In this document: positions 1-5,706 of the stretch, in pieces
Numbering within the stretch: position 1 is the stretch's first letter
Layout: the number at the start of each line of letters is the position of its first letter
Assembly: GCA_030633795.1 (NCBI GenBank)
Contig: DAOWCB010000103.1
Coordinates: forward strand, 1-5,706
Origin: Candidatus Aminicenantota bacterium
GTDB lineage: Bacteria; Acidobacteriota; Aminicenantia; Aminicenantales; Aminicenantaceae
Reading direction: 5' to 3'
Length of the DNA stretch: 5,706 nt
Notes under the pieces: generated by a model
Told to the model about the DNA's origin: nothing
Databases searched by the model: none
The model's input: only the letters and a program-made list of their open reading frames with translations
Made by a program: the position numbers and the translations under genes

Positions 1-1
1 A

Positions 2-214
2 GGTATTGGTTTCGAATCTCATGAGAAGGAGCGGATTTTTGAAAAATATTACCGCATACCTTCGGTTGAAAACGAACGTATTTTGGGAACAGGATTAGGT
101 TTAGCTTTAGTGTATCATATTGTCAAAGAACACGGAGGCCATATAGAAGTGGAGAGTACTCCAGGAAAAGGAAGCACCTTTTTCATCTATCTGCCTTTGG
201 AGGGCGAATCATGA
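2..214 (+). CDS. Sensor histidine kinase, C-terminal fragment (5' end outside window)
   Basis: This is the last 70 codons of a two-component sensor kinase, and its 5' part lies left of the window. The visible part is the ATP-binding (HATPase_c) domain. It has the tail of the G1 box (GIGF), the F box (RIFEKYYRI), the G2 box GTGLGL at about residues 32-37 of the fragment, and the usual ending HIVKEHGG..IEVES.PGKGSTFF.YLPL. In the family this domain binds ATP and phosphorylates a histidine in the DHp domain, which is passed to the partner regulator. Here the partner is surely the next gene: the stop TGA (212-214) overlaps the regulator's ATG (211-213). The motif order and G2 box are intact, so nothing suggests decay. 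The sensed signal cannot be judged because the sensor and DHp domains are outside the window. The G1 box normally ends GIGI; here it reads GIGF, a small variation. Confidence 0.95.
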   Translation, partial: GIGFESHEKERIFEKYYRIPSVENERILGTGLGLALVYHIVKEHGGHIEVESTPGKGSTFFIYLPLEGES

Positions 215-903
215 AAAGGATTCTCATCATCGAGGATGATGTCGCCATTCTGCGAGGACTCAAAGACAATCTCGAATACGAATCTTATGAGGTTTTGACT
301 GCCACAGATGGCGAGCAGGGATATAGCTTGATCAAGGAGAAGAAGCCGGATTTGATCATCCTCGATCTGATGCTTCCAAAAATGAGCGGATATGAAGTCT
401 GCCGTAAGGTGCGTGATGAGGGAATCACAACACCCATCCTGATGTTGACAGCACGCGGAGAAGAAATGGATCGTGTGGTTGGTTTGGACCTTGGTGCCGA
501 TGACTATGTCACCAAGCCATTTTCGGTGCCGGAATTATTAGCGAGAATAAGGGCCATCATTCGCCGTATTCAGAAGGCGAAAACCGGAGATTTGCCGGGC
601 GAGTTGAAATTTGGCGAGATCTCCATCGATTTTAAATGTTTTGAAGCCCGCAAAGGAAAGGAAATCCTGAACATGTCGCGCAAGGAATTTGGTGTGCTCC
701 GCCTTTTAGCTGCCCGGATAGGCGAGGTCGTCACCCGAGATGAACTGCTCGATGAGGTTTGGGGTTATGACCAATATCCTACAACACGTACCGTGGACAA
801 TCACATCGCTTTGATTCGTAACAAGATCGAAGACAACCCCTCTAAGCCCCTCTATCTGATTACCGTCCACGGAGTAGGCTACAAATTGGTCCTCGGTCGA
901 TGA
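211..903 (+). CDS. OmpR/PhoB-family DNA-binding response regulator
   Basis: This 230-residue transcription regulator has the family's usual length. Residues 1-121 form the receiver domain: the acidic pocket is E8, D9 and D10, the phospho-acceptor is D52 (in ILDLMLPKMSG), the switch threonine is T80 and the conserved lysine is K102 (in the TKPF motif). Residues about 130-228 form the winged helix, with the recognition helix around RTVDNHIALIRNKI (193-206) and the wing hairpin ending ITVHGVGYKL. All signalling residues are intact. The kinase upstream should phosphorylate D52 and so promote dimer binding to direct-repeat DNA. The start ATG overlaps the kinase stop as ATGA and has GGAGGG at 199-204, six bases upstream, so the pair is coupled. 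The stop codon lies inside the first unit of the 11-bp array downstream, a likely binding site for this protein or a relative. PhoB/PhoP-like is the closest description, but a phosphate role is not shown. Confidence 0.96.
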   Translation: MKRILIIEDDVAILRGLKDNLEYESYEVLTATDGEQGYSLIKEKKPDLIILDLMLPKMSGYEVCRKVRDEGITTPILMLTARGEEMDRVVGLDLGADDYVTKPFSVPELLARIRAIIRRIQKAKTGDLPGELKFGEISIDFKCFEARKGKEILNMSRKEFGVLRLLAARIGEVVTRDELLDEVWGYDQYPTTRTVDNHIALIRNKIEDNPSKPLYLITVHGVGYKLVLGR

Positions 904-985
904 CATTTTCATGACAGTTTCTGGACGATTTCATGTAATAAATATTTCAAAAAAATGGCATTCTCACGACAATCTCATGACACAA
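898..985 (+). promoter_or_regulatory. 11-bp-phased direct-repeat array, probable response-regulator operator
   Basis: Eight consecutive 11-bp units run from the end of the regulator gene toward the propeller genes, with consensus TCATGACANTT. Matches at the ten defined positions are: 898 CGATGACATTT (8), 909 TCATGACAGTT (10), 920 TCTGGACGATT (7), 931 TCATGTAATAA (6), 942 ATATTTCAAAA (4), 953 AAATGGCATTC (6), 964 TCACGACAATC (8), 975 TCATGACACAA (8). The end pairs are strong and lie exactly 55 bp (five units) apart in phase; the middle units are weak. On the minus strand the core reads TGTCATGA, like the TGTCA half-sites of PhoB boxes, which also repeat every 11 bp. OmpR/PhoB-family dimers bind such head-to-tail repeats. 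The last unit's ATGACA (977-982) could double as a -35; the best -10 candidates downstream (ACTAAA 1001-1006, TAAATT 1003-1008) are poor. Operator function is inferred; the periodicity is seen directly. Confidence 0.7.
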
Positions 986-1032
986 ACTGAGGCCGATTGC
1001 ACTAAATTGAGATTGATATGGAACAAAAGTAT

Positions 1033-1039
1033 AGGAGAG
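1033..1039 (+). promoter_or_regulatory. Ribosome binding site that sets the start of the first propeller gene
   Basis: AGGAGAG lies five bases before the ATG at 1045. An in-frame ATG at 1018 would add nine residues (MEQKYRRVQ), but it has no purine-rich site before it and would put a charged extension in front of the signal peptide. The ATG at 1045 is therefore preferred. Confidence 0.8.
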
Positions 1040-1044
1040 TGCAA

Positions 1045-3213
1045 ATGAAAAAACATTCAATCTTGATTGCAATTCTTGTGTTTGTAGCTTTCAGCTTTGG
1101 CAGTTTTTCGATCCAAAACGGCCACGACCTGTTTCAGAAGGCTTTAGCTAAGGAGCGGGCAGAAGGGAACCTGGAAGAAGCCATTTGTCTTTACCAGAAG
1201 CTTGTAGACGAAACGAAAGACGAAGCCTTGGCCGCCAAAGCCCAATACCGAATAGGAATTTGTTTTGAAAAATTGGGCCTGGAGAAAACGAAATCAGCCC
1301 AGGAAGCCTTCCAAAAGGTCATGGACAATTACCCCCATCAGATAGAAATTGTAAAACTTGCTCAAGAAAGGCTATCCTCGCTGTTAAATGCAAAAGCAGC
1401 AGCAGAAAAACGTGATAGCGAATTTATTTTAAAGAAGATTGGGCCAGGCAATACGCGGGGACAAGGGGAAGTTTCTCCTGACGGTCGCTATATCTCATTC
1501 ACTGATTGGAATACCGGTGACCTAGTCGTGCAAGATCTGATCAAGAGAGAGAAATATAATATCACTCACAAAGGCTCTTGGGAGAAATCAGGAGCTATGG
1601 CCTACAGTTCCAGATGGTCACCTGACGGAGGATCAATTGCCTATGATTGGTGGGATTGGGACACGGAGCCCAATTTTGTCGGCATACGTATCGCCTCTCG
1701 TGACGGGACGAAGATACGGACTCTATTCCAAGTGTCGCCTGATGAGGGGGTGTCGATCACCTGTGGCTGGTCTCCGGATGGAAAATATATATTGGCCGGA
1801 ATAAAACGAGAACAATCTCCGACCTCAAGTCAGTTTGTTCTCATTTCTGTGAATGATGGCTCCAAGCGTGTTCTAAAAACATATTATGAAAAGAACGAGC
1901 CTGAAAAAGCGGCTTTTTCACCGGACGGGAAACACATCATTCTTGAGCGGAGGCAGGCTGACAACCCAGCAAACAATGATGTGTTTCTTTTGTCAATGAA
2001 GTCTGGAGAGGAAATTCCCTTGATCACACATCCGGCCGATGATCGGTTTTTGGCGAGTGCGCCAGATGGCGAACATATTCTTTTTTTAAGCGACCGCAGG
2101 GGGACTCGTGACGTCTGGTTGCTCCAAATGGAAGGTGACGAGATTAAGGGGACCCCCCGGCTTATCAAAGAGAGCCTTGGGGATATCGAGCCGCTTGGGT
2201 GTACAAATGATGGTTCGTTCTATTACATCTTGCCAATATTGAATAATGAAGTGTATGTCACTTCCTTCAACCCGATAAACAAGGATATGATCGAAATTCC
2301 CAAACAACCCATAGAATATATCGGGAAATCCAGTCATTCTCCCGCTTATTCTCCGGATGGAAAATACTTGGCTTTTATTTCCGTAAGGGGAACCCACGCG
2401 AAATCTCGGTTAGTGATTTGTTTGCGCAATCTCGAAACAGAAAAGGAGCAGGATTTTTACCCAGGACATGTGAATTTAAAGGAACTTAAGTGGTCCCCAG
2501 ATAGCCGATTCCTCCTTGTGAGAGCAAGCGATAGGCCGGTCACGGATTTCGGCACTGATTTTTTTAACTATATGATCTGCAAGGTGGATACCTTAACTGG
2601 TCGAATCGAAACAGTGTTCCAAAGTGAGGTAGACAAGAATCGGAAAATAAACCGGATTATCTACTCCGTTGATTGGGCCATTGATGGGAAATCTATTTAT
2701 TATGTGATGGATAGCGAGAACGAAAAGAGTTGTCAATTGATCAAAAGAAATCTCCAAACGGGAGCAGAAGAAACACTTTACCGCACGCCTATTAATAGAT
2801 GGATCTTCTATATTTCTCGGTCCCCCGATGGGAAATGGATAACTTTTACAGGATCAGGTGAAAAAGACATGAGGAGTATTTATGTTGTTTCAACTGAGGG
2901 AGGTGAACCCAGGGAGGTTTTTAAATATAAAAGAGAAATCGGCTACATTCACCACTGTGGATGGACTTCCGATGGCAAATATATTTTGTTCACGAAACCC
3001 AGGAAGGATTTTACGGAACTGTGGTGTGTGCCCCTCTTCGGAGGAGAGCCACAAAACCTGGGATTGAAAATGTCAAAAATATATCATTTAAGTGCGCATG
3101 ATGATGGGCGGCACATTGCATTTAACTGCCCAGGCCCTAATCCTCCAAAAGCGGAAATCTGGATGATGCGCAACTTTCTTCCCGAAATTGAAACAGAAGG
3201 AGAGCGAAAATGA
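1045..3213 (+). CDS. Exported TPR plus twelve-repeat beta-propeller protein, paralog 1
   Basis: This gene encodes a 722-residue protein of unknown specific function. Residues 1 to about 22 form a signal peptide (MKKH, then a hydrophobic core ending near SFGSFS) with no lipobox, so it is probably periplasmic or secreted. Residues 24-115 are a TPR-like helical region resembling the TPR part of CpoB/YbgF, including RIGICFEKLG and FQKVMDNYP. Residues about 135-715 carry twelve SPDG-type (PD40/TolB-like) blade motifs, near residues 144, 192, 243, 292, 339, 388, 436, 484, 545, 593, 642 and 686. A spacing of about 48 fits two six-bladed propellers better than one large ring. The end, EIWMMRNFLP, is shared with the next gene. 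Such propellers usually bind proteins or peptides; no protease triad or other catalytic motif is seen. It follows the two-component system by 141 bp and overlaps the next gene by ATGA. Signal peptide and fold are well supported; the role is not known. Confidence 0.92.
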   Translation: MKKHSILIAILVFVAFSFGSFSIQNGHDLFQKALAKERAEGNLEEAICLYQKLVDETKDEALAAKAQYRIGICFEKLGLEKTKSAQEAFQKVMDNYPHQIEIVKLAQERLSSLLNAKAAAEKRDSEFILKKIGPGNTRGQGEVSPDGRYISFTDWNTGDLVVQDLIKREKYNITHKGSWEKSGAMAYSSRWSPDGGSIAYDWWDWDTEPNFVGIRIASRDGTKIRTLFQVSPDEGVSITCGWSPDGKYILAGIKREQSPTSSQFVLISVNDGSKRVLKTYYEKNEPEKAAFSPDGKHIILERRQADNPANNDVFLLSMKSGEEIPLITHPADDRFLASAPDGEHILFLSDRRGTRDVWLLQMEGDEIKGTPRLIKESLGDIEPLGCTNDGSFYYILPILNNEVYVTSFNPINKDMIEIPKQPIEYIGKSSHSPAYSPDGKYLAFISVRGTHAKSRLVICLRNLETEKEQDFYPGHVNLKELKWSPDSRFLLVRASDRPVTDFGTDFFNYMICKVDTLTGRIETVFQSEVDKNRKINRIIYSVDWAIDGKSIYYVMDSENEKSCQLIKRNLQTGAEETLYRTPINRWIFYISRSPDGKWITFTGSGEKDMRSIYVVSTEGGEPREVFKYKREIGYIHHCGWTSDGKYILFTKPRKDFTELWCVPLFGGEPQNLGLKMSKIYHLSAHDDGRHIAFNCPGPNPPKAEIWMMRNFLPEIETEGERK

Positions 3214-5276
3214 GAAAACAAATAATGATTATCTTTATACTTGTTCTGCTGTGCTTAACCATTGGAGCACTCAACCTTCAGAATGGTCATGACCTGTTTC
3301 AGAAAGCCCTGGCTAAGGAACGGGCGGAAGGGAATCTGGAAGAGGCCATTGCCCTGTATCAGAAGGTCATCGAGGAATCGAGAGATAAAGCCTTATCCGC
3401 TAAAGCCCAACTGCGCATCGGGTATTGTTATGAAAAATTGGGTCTACAGGAAGCGAACAAAGCGTTTCAGTTGGTGATCGACAACTATCCTGGACAGGAA
3501 GAGGCGGTCAAGGAGGCCAGAGAAAAACTCGCCATCCTGTTGAGGGCCCAAGCTGTGATCAAGGAAGAGGATAAAGGAATTACAATTCGGAAGCTGTGGT
3601 CAGGTCGTGTAGGAAGCTCTTGGGGATCGCCTTCCCCAGACGGGAAATACTTTGCATTTTATTTTGATCCTCAGGCAGATCTGGCTATCAGAGAATTTGC
3701 CACAGGAAAGGTGCGCCGGCTTTATCTAAAAGGTGGAGCCGTCGATAACAGTTGTTGGTCGCCCGATGGTAAACAGCTTGCCTATGGCTGGGGTATCCGT
3801 GCAAGAGACACTCATGAAATACGTATTGTCAATCTTGACGGATCAAATCCTCGCACTATATATGAAAGTAAGGATTGGGTTGCACCTTATGCCTGGTCGC
3901 CAGACGGAAAATACATCCTGATTTATTTCATGAAAAAGGCAAAAGGGAAATACCAATTCGGTCTGTTGAAAGTTGCTGATGGATCCTCACGTACATTTGA
4001 TTTTCTGGTAAATCCCTCAACAGCTTCAGGTTTTTCTCCGGATAACCGTTACCTTGCCCTCACTGTCCCACAAAAAGAAAATTCCGAGAAGCATGATGTT
4101 TCTCTCTTTTCGATAGCTGAAGAAAAAGAAATTCCTCTGGTGGTACATCCCGCTAATGATCATGTTATTGGATGGTCTCCTGATGGGCAATGGATTTTCT
4201 TCTGGAGCGACCGTTCTGGGACAAGCGATCTTTGGGCAATCCGTGTTTCTGGGGGAAAATCTCAGGGAGATCCCTTATTGATCCAAAAGGCGGCGATGGG
4301 GGATTCTTATAACGTATGGATGACCCCAACAGGATCCTTGTTCTATTCGATCACTGTTTCGACCTGGGATGTCTATGTGGTAAAAATTGACTTTGACCAA
4401 AATAAGATTCTCGAAGGGCCGAAAAAAGCCACACGCCACTATACAGGCACAAATCATGCACCGGCTTGGTCATCAGATGGCGATTACCTCGCTTTCGTGT
4501 CCAGTCGGAAAGATGATCCTAGAAAAGTTTTGTGCGTTCTTTCTAACAAGTCGGGAGAGATACGTGAATTCTTTCTGGATCTTATAAGTTTTGTGAATCC
4601 AACATGGATACATTGGTCACCTGATGGTCAGAGTATTATCCATACAGGATTTGATAAGCCATACAGTGCTGGCTTTTGGAGGACAGACCTTAACACAGGA
4701 AAAATGAATATGGCCTTTCGTTTTACTGAAATGAAACAGATATGGGGCTCGTGTATCTCCAAGGATGGAAAAACAATGTATGATATCAAGATGGACAAAA
4801 AAGCTGGAATATCTCAGCTTGTTGCCCAAAATCTTGAAACCCAAAAAGTGGATAAACTCTACCGGAGCGAATGGATTCATGCTTTAGCGCTATCTCCGGA
4901 TGAACGACTGTTTGCTTTTTTTGAAGGGGATTGGCCTTCGAAACTAAGAATAAAGATTTTACCGGTCAAAGGCGGAGAGCCACGAACACTGTACACTTTT
5001 AAGAAAAGGGAATGGCCTTCCGCGATAGCCTGGACACTGGACGGACAGCACATTCTTTTTTCGAAATCAAAGGTTATAGACGGCAAGTCCATGGAATCGA
5101 TATGGCATATTTCTCCAGAGGGAGGTGAACCGCAAGAAATAGGACTAAGTATGGATAACATTAAACATTTGCGGATTCATCCTGATGGACAGCACATTGC
5201 CTTCGCTTCAGGCAAAAGAGCCGAAGAAATTTGGGTGATGGAGAACTTCCTGCCTAAAATGGATAAAAAGAAATAA
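3210..5276 (+). CDS. Exported TPR plus twelve-repeat beta-propeller protein, paralog 2
   Basis: This 688-residue paralog of the preceding gene has the same architecture. A signal peptide covers residues 1 to about 20 (MRKQ, then a hydrophobic stretch to LTIGA); the cysteine at 15 is not in a proper lipobox. The TPR-like region spans 24-112 (RIGYCYEKLG, FQLVIDNYP) and lacks a three-residue insertion that paralog 1 has in its second helical repeat. Twelve propeller motifs start near residues 142, 184, 230, 276, 323, 372, 421, 470, 517, 562, 609 and 657, in one-to-one order with paralog 1. The end is EIWVMENFLPKMDKKK. The start ATG overlaps the upstream stop (ATGA) and has AAGGAGAG at 3197-3204, five bases before it, so the two are made from one message and probably in matched amounts. 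Residues 24-47 are identical to those in paralog 1, although the propellers have diverged strongly. No catalytic motif is visible, so a binding or scaffold role in the envelope is the cautious reading. Confidence 0.92.
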   Translation: MRKQIMIIFILVLLCLTIGALNLQNGHDLFQKALAKERAEGNLEEAIALYQKVIEESRDKALSAKAQLRIGYCYEKLGLQEANKAFQLVIDNYPGQEEAVKEAREKLAILLRAQAVIKEEDKGITIRKLWSGRVGSSWGSPSPDGKYFAFYFDPQADLAIREFATGKVRRLYLKGGAVDNSCWSPDGKQLAYGWGIRARDTHEIRIVNLDGSNPRTIYESKDWVAPYAWSPDGKYILIYFMKKAKGKYQFGLLKVADGSSRTFDFLVNPSTASGFSPDNRYLALTVPQKENSEKHDVSLFSIAEEKEIPLVVHPANDHVIGWSPDGQWIFFWSDRSGTSDLWAIRVSGGKSQGDPLLIQKAAMGDSYNVWMTPTGSLFYSITVSTWDVYVVKIDFDQNKILEGPKKATRHYTGTNHAPAWSSDGDYLAFVSSRKDDPRKVLCVLSNKSGEIREFFLDLISFVNPTWIHWSPDGQSIIHTGFDKPYSAGFWRTDLNTGKMNMAFRFTEMKQIWGSCISKDGKTMYDIKMDKKAGISQLVAQNLETQKVDKLYRSEWIHALALSPDERLFAFFEGDWPSKLRIKILPVKGGEPRTLYTFKKREWPSAIAWTLDGQHILFSKSKVIDGKSMESIWHISPEGGEPQEIGLSMDNIKHLRIHPDGQHIAFASGKRAEEIWVMENFLPKMDKKK

Positions 5277-5306
5277 AAAAAGGGACGGTTCTGTTTTTTC
5301 TCCCTT
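5270..5306 (-). terminator. Possible minus-strand intrinsic terminator
   Basis: On the minus strand AAGGGA (5306-5301) can pair with TCCCTT (5285-5280) around a 15-base loop, directly followed by a T run (5281-5275). The larger inverted repeat 5282-5298 / 5389-5405 puts the same T run at the foot of a stronger stem. It would stop transcripts coming from the convergent gene at the right edge. The stem is AT-rich and the loop long, so this is tentative. On the plus strand no T run follows the stems, so the end of the propeller transcript is not clearly defined. Confidence 0.3.
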
Positions 5307-5411
5307 AACTTAAAAATGGGGACGGTTTCATTTACTGTGTGATGTAGGGACAGTTTCCCAAACGGTCCGTTCGGGGAGCGGACCCTACAAAAATAGAACC
5401 GTCCCCATTTT
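5278..5411. repeat. Composite inverted-repeat element built from three GGGACGGTT copies
   Basis: Three copies of one motif are present. Copy A (5282-5292, plus) is GGGACGGTTCT. Copy B (5313-5327, plus) is AAAATGGGGACGGTT. Copy C (5395-5411) is on the minus strand. B and C form a perfect 15-bp inverted repeat. A and C pair over 17 positions (5282-5298 with 5389-5405) with a single G-T wobble. The arms enclose the GTAG-headed palindromes at 5343-5389. The element starts almost at the stop codon of the propeller gene. This looks like an extragenic palindromic or non-autonomous mobile repeat; no transposase gene is in the window. Confidence 0.7.
5343..5389. repeat. REP/BIME-like pair of GTAG-headed palindromes
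   Basis: The unit is bounded by TGTAGGG (5343-5349) and CCCTACA (5383-5389), a perfect 7-bp inverted repeat. On the minus strand GTAG (5388-5385) is followed directly by a hairpin, GGTCCG (5384-5379) and CGGACC (5369-5364). This stem can extend by one wobble and one A-T pair to a five-base loop. On the plus strand GTAG (5344-5347) leads a weak hairpin, GGGA (5347-5350) with TCCC (5356-5359). A GTAG or GGAG tetranucleotide at the foot of a palindrome is the hallmark of REP sequences handled by RAYT (TnpA-REP) transposases, and an inverted pair is the BIME arrangement. The structure is seen directly; assignment to the RAYT system is inferred. Confidence 0.55.
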
Positions 5412-5430
5412 CTCATTCGTTGACTTTTTT

Positions 5431-5459
5431 TTGACAATAGAAAGAACAATAGCTACGAT
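5431..5459 (+). promoter_or_regulatory. Candidate sigma70-type promoter
   Basis: A perfect -35 hexamer TTGACA (5431-5436) is followed, 17 bases later, by TACGAT (5454-5459), which keeps the important T1, A2, A5 and T6 of the -10 consensus. Transcription would start near 5466 and run rightward. No clear gene follows within the window: plus-strand frames downstream are short. It may serve a small RNA or a gene further right, or be chance in AT-rich DNA. Confidence 0.4.
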
Positions 5460-5501
5460 TTAAAAAGCATAAATATTAGCCACAAATAGGGAGTTGAACA
5501 A

Positions 5502-5511
5502 GGTGTACACC
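5502..5511. repeat. 10-bp perfect palindrome
   Basis: GGTGTACACC is self-complementary. It lies between the candidate promoter and the next GGGAC repeat, about 36 bases past the expected transcription start, where a dimeric regulator could bind. A second GTACAC occurs 45 bases on (5550-5555) without the symmetry. The function is unknown. Confidence 0.3.
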
Positions 5512-5513
5512 AT

Positions 5514-5547
5514 AAAAAGGGACAGGTATGACTTCCCACTTTTAAAA
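5514..5547. repeat. Further GGGACAG-type imperfect palindrome, possible minus-strand terminator
   Basis: GGGA (5519-5522) can pair with TCCC (5534-5537), and flanking A and T runs (5514-5518, 5540-5543) extend the stem past a two-base bulge. The opening AAAAAGGGAC resembles the start of the repeat at 5278, and GGGACAG followed by TTCCCA resembles 5347-5360, so it probably belongs to the same repeat group. Read on the minus strand the stem ends in a run of five T, 43 bases after the stop of the convergent frame at 5590, so it might also act as that gene's terminator. Confidence 0.4.
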
Positions 5548-5589
5548 CGGTACACGATGGTCTGGGAATAGACACATACACTAATCCAA

Positions 5590-5706
5590 TTATTTTTCAA
5601 ATTTAACTTCAGATATGTCTTTTTCTGTAATGAGAAATTCTTCTTGATTGCACGTCTTTACATATAGGAGATAAATTTGTCCTCCATTAAAGCAGTTCAT
5701 CACCAT
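5590..5706 (-). CDS. C-terminal end of a probable convergent gene, unidentified
   Basis: A minus-strand frame enters from the right edge and runs 38 codons to TAA (5592-5590). The visible peptide includes NGGQIYLLYVKTCNQEEFLITEKD and ends EVKFEK. It has a normal mix of hydrophobic strand-like (IYLLYV) and charged segments, as in a real protein tail. It carries ATG codons at 5706 and 5700, but no ribosome site can be seen, so it more likely continues beyond the window. The IYLLYV segment followed by a polar, acidic stretch faintly recalls the ends of RelE/HigB-like toxins, but this is a weak resemblance and no antitoxin gene follows it. A 38-codon open frame can also occur by chance. Confidence 0.4.
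   Translation of the reverse strand: MVMNCFNGGQIYLLYVKTCNQEEFLITEKDISEVKFEK

Larger units (their letters stand above)
5277..5589. other. Non-coding, repeat-rich spacer after the propeller operon
   Basis: These 313 bases hold no convincing gene on either strand; reading frames are short and lack ribosome sites. The stretch contains palindromic GGGAC-type repeats (5278-5411 and 5514-5547), a promoter-like pair of hexamers (5431-5459) and a small perfect palindrome (5502-5511), each listed separately. Confidence 0.75.

Noticed and set aside
1018..1044. Upstream in-frame ATG that would lengthen paralog 1 by nine residues
   Set aside because: It has no ribosome site, while AGGAGAG is ideally placed before the ATG at 1045, which begins a normal signal peptide.
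1884..2397. Two overlapping minus-strand reading frames of about 100 codons inside paralog 1
   Set aside because: They lie fully within a well-supported gene, lack ribosome sites, and their proline/serine-rich peptides come from reading SPDG codons backwards.
4617..5161. Minus-strand reading frames of 87 and 94 codons inside paralog 2
   Set aside because: They are antisense shadows of the propeller coding sequence, with no independent start signal or recognisable domain.
5177..5449. Minus-strand 90-codon frame covering the repeat cluster and the end of paralog 2
   Set aside because: It runs through palindromic repeats and antisense of a real gene; its peptide reflects repeat and T/A-run composition.
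5505..5567. Imperfect 45-bp-offset direct repeat (GTACAC...GGGA at 5505 and 5550)
   Set aside because: Only about 12 of 18 positions match, and part of that comes from the common GGGA motif, so chance is enough to explain it.
5666..5706. AGGAG six bases before a TTG (5677) that could start a plus-strand gene downstream of the candidate promoter
   Set aside because: Only ten codons are visible, TTG is a rare start, and the opposite strand carries a longer, more protein-like frame. It cannot be fully excluded.

Overview
The window looks like a piece of chromosome from a bacterium of the Acidobacteriota / Aminicenantes kind. The grounds are indirect: secreted proteins that join a short TPR module to a long SPDG-type (PD40/TolB-like) beta-propeller are abundant there, and base composition is moderate (mid-40s % GC by eye). 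No rRNA or universal marker is present, so this placement is an inference. There are no tRNA, rRNA or CRISPR features and no transposase gene.

Layout. Positions 2-214 hold the last 70 codons of a sensor histidine kinase. It overlaps by ATGA an OmpR/PhoB-family response regulator (211-903), so the two form a translationally coupled two-component system. The gap after the regulator (904-1044) carries the most striking non-coding signal: an 11-bp-phased array of TCATGACA-like units (898-985) that begins inside the regulator's stop codon. Read on the minus strand its core is TGTCATGA, like the TGTCA half-sites of PhoB boxes. Two tandem paralogous genes follow (1045-3213 and 3210-5276, again ATGA-coupled). 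Each encodes an exported protein with a signal peptide, a TPR-like region with a nearly invariant first helix, and twelve SPDG-type propeller repeats that match blade for blade between the two proteins.

After the second gene comes non-coding, repeat-rich DNA (5277-5589). It has three copies of a GGGACGGTT motif arranged around a REP/BIME-like pair of GTAG-headed palindromes, a well-formed sigma70-type promoter (TTGACA-N17-TACGAT, 5431-5459), a 10-bp perfect palindrome and another GGGACAG-type repeat. At the right edge a minus-strand reading frame (5590-5706) looks like the C-terminal end of a convergent gene.

How the parts may work together (inference): the kinase-regulator pair probably controls the two envelope proteins through the phased array. 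Those proteins could be the output of the pathway, or periplasmic partners that report back to the sensor. The repeat cluster probably marks the end of this operon and separates it from the convergent gene.
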